DNA from: Saccharospirillum sp040881935
Lineage (GTDB): Bacteria; Pseudomonadota; Gammaproteobacteria; Pseudomonadales; Natronospirillaceae
Direction of reading: 5' to 3'
NCBI RefSeq assembly: GCF_040881935.1
Contig: NZ_JBBECH010000017.1
Location: 62,001 to 126,000, forward strand
DNA: 64,000 bases
Shown: in pieces, positions 1 to 8,889 of the stretch
Numbering within the stretch: position 1 is the stretch's first letter
Layout: the number at the start of each line of letters is the position of its first letter
The notes under the pieces: generated by a model
Told to the model about the DNA's origin: nothing
The model's database searches: none
The model's input: only the letters and a program-made list of their open reading frames with translations
Program-made: the position numbers and the translations under genes

Positions 1-86
1 TGTGCATAGTGGGCCTATGTGCTCGACATTTGCGGGCATTTGGGCCGTCGTCCCGCTTCCGCAGCCAATTCATCCTAAGTTCGACA

Positions 87-290
87 GACTCCTCGCAATC
101 GGATATCGAGTTCTGGTTTGCCCGAGACCTGCAGCAGCCACTTGGCTACGCCCGTTGGGAGAATTTTCTCACAGTGATCAATAAGGCTATAGCTGCCTGC
201 ACCGGCACGGGAATAGTGGTTGAGGACCATCTTCGTGGCGTCACGAAAATGGTCCCACTCGGTAGCGGCTCAGACATGACGTACGGCTAA
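87..290 (+). pseudogene. dinD-like (DNA-damage-inducible protein D) fragment
   Basis: The reading frame encodes a stretch containing EFWFARDLQQPLGYARWENF and then DHLRGVTKMVPLGSGS, which matches the N-terminal block of DinD-family proteins (family consensus recalled, not searched). It stops right after the GSGS motif, where intact relatives go on for roughly 200 more residues (RYACYLIAQNGD and beyond). The gene is therefore truncated at the 3' end. The frame is open upstream to the window edge (GTG at 9), but residues before about position 87 do not look like DinD. It lies at the left edge of an island rich in toxin-antitoxin and defence genes, which fits a decayed remnant. The role of intact DinD is a modulator of RecA filaments in E. 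coli. Confidence 0.6.
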
Positions 291-327
291 CAAGTTCTCT
301 CTTTCTGTTACCGCCTAGCAAACGTTA

Positions 328-359
328 ACACTGAGTCATAAGACACAGTGTGCTAGTAT
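328..359 (+). promoter_or_regulatory. Probable promoter/operator of the VapBC45-like pair
   Basis: An inverted repeat ACACTG/CAGTGT (328-333 and 346-351) is followed by an extended -10-like TGCTAGTAT (351-359), about 40 bp before the GTG start at 402. An operator overlapping the promoter is usual for autoregulated toxin-antitoxin operons. No good -35 box is visible at the normal distance, so this is a prediction only. Confidence 0.35.
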
Positions 360-401
360 TTAGAGGCTCAGTTATGTAACACCATCATTTACAGGTGGCT
401 C

Positions 402-1103
402 GTGGGAAAACACATAAATATCAAAGACTTAGAGTCAAGCCTTCTGGGAGTTGGGTTGTACACGCCCGCCGAGGCGGCGGCTTACACAGGCATTGATGCA
501 GCGCAGATCCGCCGCTGGTTGTTTGGCTATACGTCTGGTGGAAAGCACCATGAGGGCCTGTGGCACACTCAATTGGAAGGTGAGCTTGAACAAGCCCTGA
601 GTTTTCATGACTTGCTGGAAATTCGCTTTGTGAATGCATTCCGCCGCCACGGTGTCAGCCTACAGGCTATCCGCAGGGCTTCCACTTACGCCCGGGAAAC
701 GTTCAACCAGCCATACCCCTTTACCTGCAAGCGCTTTCAAACCGACGGGCGCAGTATTTTTGCCACCGTCCTTGAGGAAACCGGTGATGAGTCACTGTTG
801 GACCTGGTAAAAAGACAATATACGTTTACACAGGTCATCAAACCCTCACTCTACCGGGGTATCGAATACGACAACGGCAAAGCCCTACGCTGGTATCCTC
901 TCAGCCGCAACCAGAATGTGGTTCTGGATCCTATGCGTAATTTTGGAAAGCCGATTCTCACAGGCAGCGGAATGACTGTAGATGCTATCGTCACCGCCTG
1001 GCATGCTGAAGGGCAGCATGCGCGTCGAGTTGCCGCCATTTACGAAGTGCCCTTGGCTGAAGTGGAGGCAGCTATTCAGTTCGAGCAAAGGACCGTTGCT
1101 TGA
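402..1103 (+). CDS. VapB45-type antitoxin with HTH and DUF433-like domain
   Basis: The 233-aa protein is the likely antitoxin and transcriptional autoregulator of the pair with the next gene. Residues about 20-45 (TPAEAAAYTGIDAAQIRRWL) look like a MerR/HTH-type DNA-recognition segment. The C-terminus from about residue 175 (DPMRNFGKPILTGSGMTVDAIV onward) resembles DUF433, the domain of VapB45-type antitoxins. The start is GTG at 402, with an AGGTGG-like ribosome site just upstream (393-398). Its stop TGA overlaps the TTG start of the toxin gene, so the two are translationally coupled, antitoxin first. The assignment rests on motif recognition and gene pairing; the exact family name was not checked by search. 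Confidence 0.75.
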   Translation: MGKHINIKDLESSLLGVGLYTPAEAAAYTGIDAAQIRRWLFGYTSGGKHHEGLWHTQLEGELEQALSFHDLLEIRFVNAFRRHGVSLQAIRRASTYARETFNQPYPFTCKRFQTDGRSIFATVLEETGDESLLDLVKRQYTFTQVIKPSLYRGIEYDNGKALRWYPLSRNQNVVLDPMRNFGKPILTGSGMTVDAIVTAWHAEGQHARRVAAIYEVPLAEVEAAIQFEQRTVA

Positions 1104-1504
1104 AATTTTTACTGGACAATAACTTACCACCTTCCCTCGCGAGAGCCCTCAATGAACTATCTTCAAGCGAAGGCCATACCGTCGTTCATTTGACTGAAAA
1201 GTTTTCCCGTGACACACCCGATATCGAATGGATCGGTACCCTCAAGACCGAGGGTGATTGGGTTATAGTCTCTCAGGATCAATTTAAAAAAAGCGATCTG
1301 GAAAAACAGGCATTTCGTCGGTCAGGGTTAACCGTGTTCTGCCTGGCTAAACACTGGAGCAGCGTTTCGTATTGGGAAAAGGCACACCAGATCGTCCGTT
1401 GGTGGCCATCAATTATGGCTCAATCTGAACTTCTGGTCGGTGGGGCCGCACTACGCGTACCATGGCGCTATGTTGCCAAAGGGCGATTTGAACAAATAAA
1501 ATGA
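1100..1504 (+). CDS. VapC45-type PIN-like toxin (DUF5615-like)
   Basis: This 134-aa protein begins MKFLLDNNLPPSLARAL, the typical opening of DUF5615/VapC45 PIN-like proteins, with acidic D6 in the first strand. A second conserved segment, DWVIVSQDQFKKSDLEKQAF (about residues 51-70), matches the PIN-like 'sxDxdf' region. The family is predicted to be metal-dependent RNases. The start is TTG at 1100, overlapping the antitoxin stop by 4 bases. A near copy of its GHTVVHLTEKF segment (1172-1210) occurs as a stray remnant near position 3200. The toxin activity itself is inferred from the family. Confidence 0.75.
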   Translation: MKFLLDNNLPPSLARALNELSSSEGHTVVHLTEKFSRDTPDIEWIGTLKTEGDWVIVSQDQFKKSDLEKQAFRRSGLTVFCLAKHWSSVSYWEKAHQIVRWWPSIMAQSELLVGGAALRVPWRYVAKGRFEQIK

Positions 1505-1635
1505 TCGATCAGCTGGCACTGATTTCGAGGTTAATGACGACTTTGATCCATCAGAGTCAGCTCATCCAGCTTTAATCCTTCCGCCTTTGCCTGTTCTTTG
1601 AATCGGGCCGCCACCGCTCATTCACGTCCGGCCTT

Positions 1636-2724
1636 CTACTCATGTACCCACTTGAATCGTCGCTTGAGATCATTACAAAACTTCATGTCTAACAGCCCAC
1701 GGTGTTGCAGTTGGCCTACTACGATGCCCGGTGAAATTGACATATCCACGGCAAATTCGCAGATACGCTGCTTGCTGAACACGCCTTCCGCGATAAAGGC
1801 CATAAATGCCTTGGGCGGTATCAACTGAGCCTCGGCAAAACGGTTCGCTTCTTGCTCTTTCTCCGCATCCAGCCCATTGGTTCCTTCCAGAAACATTTCT
1901 CTCTTTCCATGCAGTAAGATGTGCCCCGCTTCATGAAAAAACGTAAACCACAGGTGATCATCGCTCTTATATCGCAGGCTGAGTTGAATCAGCGCCTTGT
2001 CTTTATTGAGCCACCGGGTTGCACCGCTGATACCCGTCTTGGGCAAGGCTGGAACAAAAACGACGGCTACACCGGCCTCGGCACACAGGCGCTGCAACTC
2101 GGGCACAAAGTGATCCGGGTCTGCAGTAGTCAACGACCGTACCTGCTCCAATACGGTTCGAAAGTGGCTTTTATCATAGGGTTCACACACAATCCCGGAA
2201 GCCTGCAGTTCACCCTGTCGCAGCCAGGCTGACACAGACTCCGGGAAAATTTCATGTTTGTTGTGTTGGCGATAAGCGATGCTCAAATTAGGCCACATTT
2301 GCTGCCATTGCTTCACTTCCGCAATGCCAAAGAAATTGAGTAATTCGACCAACTGCGCTTTTTGGTCTTTATATTTTTTGATCCAGCCTAACTTGACCAT
2401 GTCACTGACAGGCACACGTTTCAGCCAGTCCAGGTCATCGGCCAACTGCTCTTCTTCGTCCAACCGTGCCAGGACCTCCCGGTAGTTGGCTTCAAGATTA
2501 AGCCAATAATCACAGGGCATGCCCAGCGCACGCTCGAACTTGATCGCCGTATCTGGCGTGATTGAGGCTTTGGCCTTCAAGATGGCAATGAGATGCTTGG
2601 GGGTCAGGCCGGTGCGATTGGCCAGCTCTTGCTGGGTCATGCCCCGGATCTCGAGCTCGTGTTCAAGGACTTCGCCCGGGGTTACCGCGTAGTCGGGGAT
2701 GTATTCGTTCAGGTGATTACCCAT
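1636..2724 (-). CDS. higA: HigA-family antitoxin with ImmA/IrrE metallopeptidase domain
   Basis: The 362-aa protein has an N-terminal XRE-type HTH of the HigA kind: PGEVLEHELEIRGMTQQELA around residues 16-35, and the HigA hallmark MPCDYWLNLEANYRE at 69-83. A C-terminal ImmA/IrrE (DUF955) zinc-peptidase domain has HEAGH at residues 264-268 and a later glutamate-rich EKEQEANRFAEAQLIP segment. Such two-domain antitoxins bind the operator and the toxin; the peptidase domain may cleave a regulator. It overlaps the 3' end of higB by 8 bp, so the order is toxin then antitoxin, as in canonical higBA. The domain fusion is known but less common than the about 100-aa HigA. Confidence 0.85.
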   Translation of the reverse strand: MGNHLNEYIPDYAVTPGEVLEHELEIRGMTQQELANRTGLTPKHLIAILKAKASITPDTAIKFERALGMPCDYWLNLEANYREVLARLDEEEQLADDLDWLKRVPVSDMVKLGWIKKYKDQKAQLVELLNFFGIAEVKQWQQMWPNLSIAYRQHNKHEIFPESVSAWLRQGELQASGIVCEPYDKSHFRTVLEQVRSLTTADPDHFVPELQRLCAEAGVAVVFVPALPKTGISGATRWLNKDKALIQLSLRYKSDDHLWFTFFHEAGHILLHGKREMFLEGTNGLDAEKEQEANRFAEAQLIPPKAFMAFIAEGVFSKQRICEFAVDMSISPGIVVGQLQHRGLLDMKFCNDLKRRFKWVHE

Positions 2725-3061
2725 GGGTATCCTCCACGCCTTTAATCTTAATAGCTGTCACCTGAGCCCAATCCAATCCTCCCTCAGATCGCATTGGAAA
2801 AGGGTCATGGTTGGGAATAAAGGTCAGCCGGTATGGATGATCAAGGTCGAGTGATAGTTGGCCTTTCCGGTTACCTGTCAGCTCATGACAGCGGTGAGGC
2901 GGACTGTACGGCGGTGCGAAGGCAGCCAGACTGGGCGCAGCCCTCAATTGGGTCATGAGGATCTTCAGCTTTTTCGTGCGACGATCACCAAATGCCTTCT
3001 CCATGGTCTTTGCTTCACTGAGCTGTTTCATGAGCTTTTTGGAAGAAAAAACAATATCCAT
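2717..3061 (-). CDS. higB: HigB/RelE-family toxin
   Basis: The 114-aa basic protein has the RelE/HigB fold signature: an N-terminal helix rich in lysine (MDIVFSSKKLMKQLSEAKTM), then HRCHELTGNRKGQLSLDLDHPYRLTF, where ribosome-dependent mRNA interferases keep their basic and aromatic residues. It is the first gene of a two-gene operon with the HigA-type antitoxin, which it overlaps by 8 bp. An operator-like palindrome lies 10 bp upstream of its start. The expected role is cleavage of mRNA on the ribosome under stress, neutralised by HigA. Function is inferred from family and context. Confidence 0.8.
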   Translation of the reverse strand: MDIVFSSKKLMKQLSEAKTMEKAFGDRRTKKLKILMTQLRAAPSLAAFAPPYSPPHRCHELTGNRKGQLSLDLDHPYRLTFIPNHDPFPMRSEGGLDWAQVTAIKIKGVEDTHG

Positions 3062-3070
3062 ATAAAAACC

Positions 3071-3087
3071 TTAACCTATCTGGTTAA
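3071..3087 (-). promoter_or_regulatory. Operator-like palindrome upstream of higBA
   Basis: TTAACCTATCTGGTTAA is a perfect 6-5-6 inverted repeat (TTAACC/GGTTAA) 10 bp upstream of the higB ATG. It sits next to an AT-rich segment with TATGATAT that could be a -10 region. Position and symmetry suggest the binding site of the HigA dimer, as is usual for HigA autoregulation; this is inference. Confidence 0.55.
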
Positions 3088-3177
3088 TAAAATATCATAT
3101 GTTTTGGTAAAGTGAAAGCGGTTGACCAATAGCAAACCGTTTCTTGCACCCGTTTTAGTCAGTTTTCCCCAACTTAT

Positions 3178-3216
3178 AGGCACACGGTATTACAGTTGAC
3201 TGAAAAGTTTGCCAGG
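3178..3216 (+). pseudogene. Remnant of a second VapC45-like PIN toxin gene
   Basis: The frame 3178-3216 reads RHTVLQLTEKFAR, nearly the same as GHTVVHLTEKFSR of the intact toxin at 1172-1210, with the DNA run TTGACTGAAAAGTTT identical. No start, no catalytic N-terminal segment and no continuation of the family sequence can be seen around it. It is a short leftover between higBA and the condensin operon, suggesting past duplication or recombination within the island. Confidence 0.45.
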
Positions 3217-3268
3217 AGTCTGTTGGATTTAGGGGTATCGATGCAAGATAGCTTCCGTGCTTTGGCGC

Positions 3269-4153
3269 TTATCTCCACTGTAGCCAAATAGCCTCCTGCT
3301 CAAGCGCAAGCCCGCTGCGTTGCATCACGTCCATCAGGCACTTCAATTCAGGCTCTTCCCCCGGCGTTCCTTCAAGCCCTTGCGCAGCGGCTCGAAACTC
3401 TCGTTGTGTATCCTGCCAGAGGGCGTTACTTCCAAATCGTTGCAGTTTCTGATGCCAGTCGGGCATCAGCCAGAAGCGGGCACGCGAGCCAAGCTGCTGT
3501 TTCAATCTGAGGTAGTTGAACAAGCCCACGCCGTCGTAATCCGGAAACAGGGTGACACTGATGTTCGCCTGTTGCGCTAGCCAGTCGATCAGGTGGTTGC
3601 GCAAGTGGCCGCTGTACCAGGCGAGGCTTGTGGCGTCGGTGCCTGGTAGCCAATCGGTTCGGTCGAACAGGGCCTGGTTTTCAACCAGCCAGATAGGGCT
3701 GTTGGTGCGCCAGATCTCCTCTGTCGACGGGGTAATGGCGAGCACGCCAGCACCCTGGGTTTGGGTTTGCAGATTCAGATCCAGTGTCTGGCCATGGTCA
3801 TGTTGCCACACCGGATCGCCACGGGCTTTCAGCAGCAGGTAGTATTGGTCGTGCCCGTGTGTCCCGCCTTTACTGGAACGGGTGTGACCGAGGTTGGCCG
3901 CACGCCCGGGTAGGGTCTCGTCCGTTACCGTTCCGGCAAAGGGCGAGAGGTCAGCCAAGTGCTGTTCGACGATGCCCGGGTGTACCATTCGAAATACGCG
4001 CCCACGGCCACTGCGTTGTTGCTGAACCGCTCCGGTTCGCTGGCTGAAGGCATCCAGTGCGCGCTGTTGTGACACCGTCAGCGCTGAGGCGGAGACAAAC
4101 CCGTCCTCCGCTTTTACCAGTTTGAGCAGGGCGGCTCTGAGCGGCGTGTTCAT
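3269..4153 (-). CDS. JetD/MksG-like Toprim nuclease subunit of a Wadjet system
   Basis: The 294-aa protein is the last gene of the four-gene condensin operon. An N-terminal winged-helix-like region (about 1-60) precedes a Toprim-type core. E158 lies in IWLVENQALF, and the DxD pair D205/D207 lies in LFPDYDGVGLFNYL, the two metal-binding motifs expected of Toprim nucleases such as JetD, MksG and the topoisomerase VI A subunit. In Wadjet systems this subunit cuts circular plasmid DNA after the SMC complex has extruded it. Its start overlaps the jetC stop (ATGA, 4150-4153). At 294 aa it is shorter than the roughly 390-aa JetD of type I systems. All key acidic residues are present, so this subunit looks intact. 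Confidence 0.8.
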   Translation of the reverse strand: MNTPLRAALLKLVKAEDGFVSASALTVSQQRALDAFSQRTGAVQQQRSGRGRVFRMVHPGIVEQHLADLSPFAGTVTDETLPGRAANLGHTRSSKGGTHGHDQYYLLLKARGDPVWQHDHGQTLDLNLQTQTQGAGVLAITPSTEEIWRTNSPIWLVENQALFDRTDWLPGTDATSLAWYSGHLRNHLIDWLAQQANISVTLFPDYDGVGLFNYLRLKQQLGSRARFWLMPDWHQKLQRFGSNALWQDTQREFRAAAQGLEGTPGEEPELKCLMDVMQRSGLALEQEAIWLQWR

Positions 4154-6914
4154 GGTGTCAGCTCGTCGGCGGACAGCGGTTCAAGAATTTGCCAGCTGTC
4201 CCGGCTGATGTGATTTTGGCCCTGGTGATGGTGAATCGGTACGCAGTATCGCACCGTGGTCAGTGGCGCCGGTGAGGCAAAGATCAGTGAAAAACCAAAG
4301 TCCTTCGCGGTGGCGATCAGGCTGGTCTGGTTGCGGCTGTCCAGTGCCAGGGCTTCGTCGAGGTAGCAAATGGCGTGCAGGGCATGGCGTTTGTCCTGCA
4401 TCAGGTGCAGCATGGCGAGACCGGTCACCAGCTTGGCCATCAGCACGGTGCCGTTGGAGGCGGCGCTGTCGATGTCTTCAAAGGATTCGGGTTTCTGATC
4501 TTTCTTGCCCACCACGAACACAAGCCGAAACAGGTCGGCGACTTTCAGGCCCTGGCGTGCGTTGCCTTCGTTGATCAGTATCTGCTTGGCGCGGTCGAGT
4601 TTGGCGTCGTCGAGCACGCTTTGCTGATTGAACAGCTCGAAGCTGTCACCGGTGTTTACCTGATCCGCTTTGTCGATAAGCACATCGATGGCTTCGACCA
4701 GATGCGGTTCATCCTCGGCTTCGATCTTGAAGATGTTCAGGTCAGACAACTGGCGATGACCGATCAGCCGATTAAAGCTGTTCATTTTGCTCTGGAAACT
4801 CAACAGGCCATCGCGCAGTTCGCGCAAGCTGGCGGTCACGTTGACCACGGCGCTGCGGGCTTTCTTTTCGAGGGCTTCGTGTTCCTGCGGCAACTGATGG
4901 CTGAAGTCGATGATGCGCTTCAGTTCCTGATCTCTGGATTCGCTGTACTGGTATTTGGTCAGACCCCCGGCATGGAGTTCATTCAGGCCAGCATTCAGGT
5001 CGGCATTGAGCTGTTGCAAGGTGCGGCAGTCACGCTGATATTGCTGCAGATGGTCGGCCAGCTGTGCCAGCGACCAGTCCGCTTCACCCAGCCACCGGTG
5101 GTGGGGTAAGTCAATGAGGTAGCTGTATTCCTCGGCGGTATCGGCTCGGTTGTCACGCAGTTGTGTGATGCTGCGATGGTCATGCTGCAGGTCGTCCTGT
5201 TTGCGATGGACGTCGTTTAACCTGTCTTGTAGCTGAGCGCCGTGTTCTTTGGCGGTCTCCAGTTGGTGAGTCACTTCTTCCAATTCACTGGTGAAGCCCT
5301 GTTGCCGGGCCTGCCGTTCGGGTTCGCTCTGCACCAGCGTCTGTAACTGATCGAAATCGGCCAGGTCCTGCTCGCGCTGTCGGCTTTCCCGGGCCAGGGC
5401 CGATTTACGTTCCTGAGTCTGTTGTAACGATTGGGCGGCGTCGAGTTGTTGTGCCAGATCGCCGAGCTGGCGCTCTGTGTCGGCAATCTGTTCGTCGAGC
5501 TCGGCCGGAGTCAGTTGCTGGTGTTGCGGGCTGAGCTCGGTCAGGCTGAGATCGAGCCCGGCGAGCTTTAGACGGTCCGCCGAGGTGTTTGACAGCGCAG
5601 ACCGCAAAGCTTGCACATCCAACTGATAGGCATCAGGCGGCAACACCAGTGCCTGACCATTGAGCGCCCGGTTGAGTCGATCCAGTTCGTCGGCAGGCAA
5701 TTGCTGGCTGAGCGTCAGGTAGAGGTTGTCGTTCAGGTGCCGCTGCTGTTGTTTCAGGGTGTGCAGGCGTTGCTCCTGCTCTTTGCGGTCGCGTTCAATC
5801 ACCGCCGGAGAACGGCCGTCGGCCTGGTTCAGTATGGTGATGATACGCTCCAGTTCAGCCTGAACTTGCCGGTATTCCTGTTCCAGCGCAGAACGCTCGG
5901 TGACCAGCGCAAAGCGCTGTTGCAAGGCATCCTGTTGGGTCTTTTGTTTTTCCAGATCTGTCAGTGTTGTTTGCAGATCAATTTGTCGCCGGGTTAACTG
6001 CCGGTCCCGGTCGGTCAGCGCCTGTTGCTGCTGGCCCAATGTTTCAACCTCGGCTACCAGCCGGGTCGCTTCCTGTTCATAGTGTGCCTGCCAGTGCGAT
6101 AACCCGTCATCGATGCGCGGTCGCCAGTCGATAATTTTGCCGCGCAGCGTCAGACGTGCCTCGTAGTTTTGCTCCAGGGATTCAATGCGCTTTACTTGAT
6201 CTCTGGCCGCCAGGTACTGGGCCCGGTCGGCATTGACGTCGTGAAAGGCCTTGTCCCACTCCTGCTTGAAGTCGATCCCGGCAGGTCGCGGCGGAATATC
6301 TGCAACAGATAGGTTTTGACTTCGGTTGAAGAGAGTTTGTCGAGCCGCAGGGTGCGGGTTAGTACCTGCTGGAACACCTTTGAGTCGGAGGCATTTTCCA
6401 GTTTAAAGACCGTAAAATCGGGCTCGACACTGCGCCGTTTCTGGTTACCGCCGTAAATCAGCCGGGCGAAGTCGGGGGCATCGTATTGAAATACCGTGCG
6501 GCCCTTGCTGGCCAGGTGGGCAATCAGTTCTGGTTGCTGAACCAGCGTGCCTTGCTCCTGGCGAAAGTCATCCAGCTTCAGTTCGCCCTTGTAGGCGAAG
6601 TAGACGTACTCGTTGCTGGCCCCCTTACCGACACAACCAAAGACCACAGTACCCGTCTGTGGCAGCACGACTTCCAGCAGAATGTAGGCGCTGTTATTGG
6701 GAAAATAGAAGGTGCGCGTTTTAGCCCAGTCGTGCGAGCCGAAATCCATGCGCCTGCGGTCGATGATTAGCAGAAACTGCAGCGCGTTGATCAGGCTGGT
6801 CTTGCCGGTGTTGTTCGGGGCGATCAGGGAAACGGCGTCGTCCAGTGGCAGTTCGGCACGCTGATAGCCAGCACTGCCTAACAGGACCAGTCGCTGAAAA
6901 CCGTAGCGAATCAT
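4150..6914 (-). pseudogene. JetC/MksB-like SMC ATPase gene, split by a one-base frameshift
   Basis: The gene starts at 6914 (MIRYGFQRLV) with Walker A APNNTGKTS (residues 32-40) and continues in frame to about 6282. After LLQIFRRDLPG the frame must shift by -1 to read IDFKQEWDKAFHDV and the following coiled-coil region, which is open without interruption to the stop at 4150. The C-terminal part has long glutamine/glutamate-rich coiled coils, an ABC-signature-like ASNGTVLMAKL and a Walker B/D-loop region CYLDEALALDSRN. Together the parts make about 921 residues, near MksB size. The shift lies in CCCGGC on the plus strand at 6277-6282, best explained by loss of one C from CCC. It may be a true mutation or a sequencing error. 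Left as it is, a 240-aa truncated ATPase would be made. Confidence 0.85.
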
Positions 6915-7486
6915 CGGGTGTCCTCGTCTGGCTCGTCCATTGCCGGGACGGTCGTCTCGTCCGTTAACTGTTCAGCAAGCGCTTCGAAATGGTCCAGATA
7001 GCGACAAACGGCGGGCAATAGTTGCCAGTGGCCAGCTTCACGCCGGGCAAAGCCAAAGGTTTCGGCGCGCTCCATCAGGGCCAGCAACGCGTCGACATCC
7101 AGCCCCTCAGCCTGAAGCAGCTCCTGGTGGTGTTCACCGGCGGTGGTGAACAGGGCACGGTCGATGGGCCAGTCGCTGAAGCGACTCAGCGCTTTGCCTG
7201 CGTCAGCCTGGGTGTCGAAAATCACCATAAACAGCAAGGCGAACTGGCGTGACTGCTGACTGAGCGTGGTGCTTTTTTCATCGGTATGAAACCAGGCGAA
7301 GCCGCGCCCGTCGATGCGCAGTTCATAGCCCAGTGCCTGAAACAGGGCCGCGTAGGCTTTCTGTTCCTGCTCAAGCTCAGCCCACAAAGCCGCATCGGAC
7401 AGCCGGTTCAGGTGTTTGCCACTGTTAAAGTGCCTGAACAGGTCGGCCAGATGCGGCAAACGAGTCAGGTCAATGGCTTGGGTCAT
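6911..7486 (-). CDS. JetB/MksE-like subunit of a Wadjet condensin
   Basis: The 191-aa protein, starting MTQAIDLTRLPHLADLFRHFNSGKHL, is the small kite-type (MukE-like) subunit that bridges the kleisin and the SMC heads. Features include an N-terminal helical segment with the FNSGKHL motif seen in MksE/DUF4194-type proteins and a winged-helix-like centre ending in RYLDHFEALAEQL. I chose the ATG at 7486 because GAGGT lies 5 bp upstream and the conserved N-terminus begins there; a longer open frame exists upstream inside jetA. It overlaps jetA by 17 bp and its stop overlaps the jetC start (ATGA), so the operon is tightly coupled. Confidence 0.8.
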   Translation of the reverse strand: MTQAIDLTRLPHLADLFRHFNSGKHLNRLSDAALWAELEQEQKAYAALFQALGYELRIDGRGFAWFHTDEKSTTLSQQSRQFALLFMVIFDTQADAGKALSRFSDWPIDRALFTTAGEHHQELLQAEGLDVDALLALMERAETFGFARREAGHWQLLPAVCRYLDHFEALAEQLTDETTVPAMDEPDEDTR

Positions 7487-8765
7487 GGGATACCTCGTTC
7501 TGCGACGTTGCCCGGGCCTGCACATGGTGCGGATAATACCGCACCCGAACCGTTTGTAACGGGGTGCGGACTTCCTCGGCTTGCAGGCACGCCTGCCAGT
7601 CGGGCTCGCGCACCAGTTCATCGTAGAGGCGCAACAGCGTCGCGTCTTTGAGTTGCGGGTAGTGTTGTTGTAGCCAGAGCAGCAGGTTGTCGACCGGCAA
7701 GGCTCGCGCCAGTGCCTGTTTCAGACGCGGTTCATCGACCCAGTCATTCAGATCAGCCGGGTGGCCGGCCAGAGCTTCGGGAAACGCCTGCACTTTGGGT
7801 TCAAAGTGCAGGGCATCGGCCATCAGGGTTCGAACCTCGTCGCCCAGGTGCACCAGGGTGCGGCGTTCGCGTTGCCAGCCGGGCAAGGTGTTCGAGCCTG
7901 GGGCTGATCGCAGCGCAGCTTTAAGACCTCGCTTGCGCACCCGACCCAGGAGTGTACCGATCGCACTGGACAGCACATTGTGCTGGCGGGCCTCTTCACG
8001 CAGCGGCAACAAGGTGTCCGAGCACTGTTGCGCCACAATGCGCCCGAGACGACGCAGCTCCTTGGCTTGCTGGGCAACCTGGCGCAGTTGCAGCCGCTGG
8101 GTGTAGAGCGCGCCGCGAATGGCCAGTGATTCCTCGGCCCGGTCCAGTGTCTGCACCGCGAGCTTGAGATGAGGGTAGAAGGTACCGCCGAGGCCGCTGT
8201 CCATCATTTCGTTCATCGGTTCGACATACTGATCATAGGCATCCAGAACGTCACGGTAGCGCCGTGCGATGGGCATGGATGCATCGCTTGCCTTGGCTTT
8301 TTCGGCCAGTTCCAGAATGGCATGGCGGTCGGCATCCAACTGCCGTGTGATTTGCCGAAACAAATCCGACAAGCGCGCGGCCCCGGTGCGTACGCTGTCC
8401 ATATCCTGCTGGTCGACGCCCTCGGCCAATAGCGCGGTCGCCTCACGAACTGCCTCCACACGGGCTTTGAGCACCGCCGACAAACCCAATTCATGCTCAC
8501 GGGTCAGGCCGCGCACAAAATCCAGCACCAGCGGGTTGATCTGCCAGTCGTCGGTGCGGCTTAATGGCTGCAACAGTTCAGCGGTGCACAGTGAGCGCAG
8601 AATGGCCGCCGGCTCGGTGGCATCGTCGCTGGCGGTAAAGTGTTCAATAACGGCCAGCAGGTGCGGCGGCTCAAATGCTGGCAAGTCGCGCGACTGCCGG
8701 CACAGGGTTTCGATGATGTCCCAGTGACGATGCAGTTGAAAAATCAGGCTTTTGGGTGAAGCCAT
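7470..8765 (-). CDS. JetA/MksF-like kleisin subunit of a Wadjet condensin
   Basis: The 431-aa protein is the first gene of the operon. It begins MASPKSLIFQLHRHWDIIETLCRQ, a winged-helix start typical of MukF/MksF/JetA N-termini. A long central helical region follows (about 110-250, with QQDMDSVRTGAARLSDLFRQ), and then a basic C-terminal half. Kleisins of this family dimerise and connect the SMC ATPase heads with the MksE-type subunit. It is divergent from the glycosylase-like gene at 8890; about 120 bp between them must hold both promoters. The identification comes from operon order, size and recognisable helical pattern; a profile search would settle the subtype. Confidence 0.75.
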   Translation of the reverse strand: MASPKSLIFQLHRHWDIIETLCRQSRDLPAFEPPHLLAVIEHFTASDDATEPAAILRSLCTAELLQPLSRTDDWQINPLVLDFVRGLTREHELGLSAVLKARVEAVREATALLAEGVDQQDMDSVRTGAARLSDLFRQITRQLDADRHAILELAEKAKASDASMPIARRYRDVLDAYDQYVEPMNEMMDSGLGGTFYPHLKLAVQTLDRAEESLAIRGALYTQRLQLRQVAQQAKELRRLGRIVAQQCSDTLLPLREEARQHNVLSSAIGTLLGRVRKRGLKAALRSAPGSNTLPGWQRERRTLVHLGDEVRTLMADALHFEPKVQAFPEALAGHPADLNDWVDEPRLKQALARALPVDNLLLWLQQHYPQLKDATLLRLYDELVREPDWQACLQAEEVRTPLQTVRVRYYPHHVQARATSQNEVSHDPSH

Positions 8766-8889
8766 GCGACGTCAATCCTGTGAATACGAATGAAAGTTGC
8801 CCAATTATGCCAGAGAAGGAGACATGCTGTATGTTGGTGGCGGAGACAACGATTGGATCGCTGGCCCTGGCCTGCTAAGGAATTTAACC

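Noticed and set aside
4375..5109. 244-codon open frame on the plus strand inside the SMC-like gene
   Set aside because: The minus-strand coiled-coil protein explains the region; no family signal on the plus strand.
6270..6290. Programmed -1 frameshift in jetC
   Set aside because: The site reads CTG CCG GGA; no slippery heptamer of the X XXY YYZ type and no clear stimulatory pseudoknot. A lost base is simpler.
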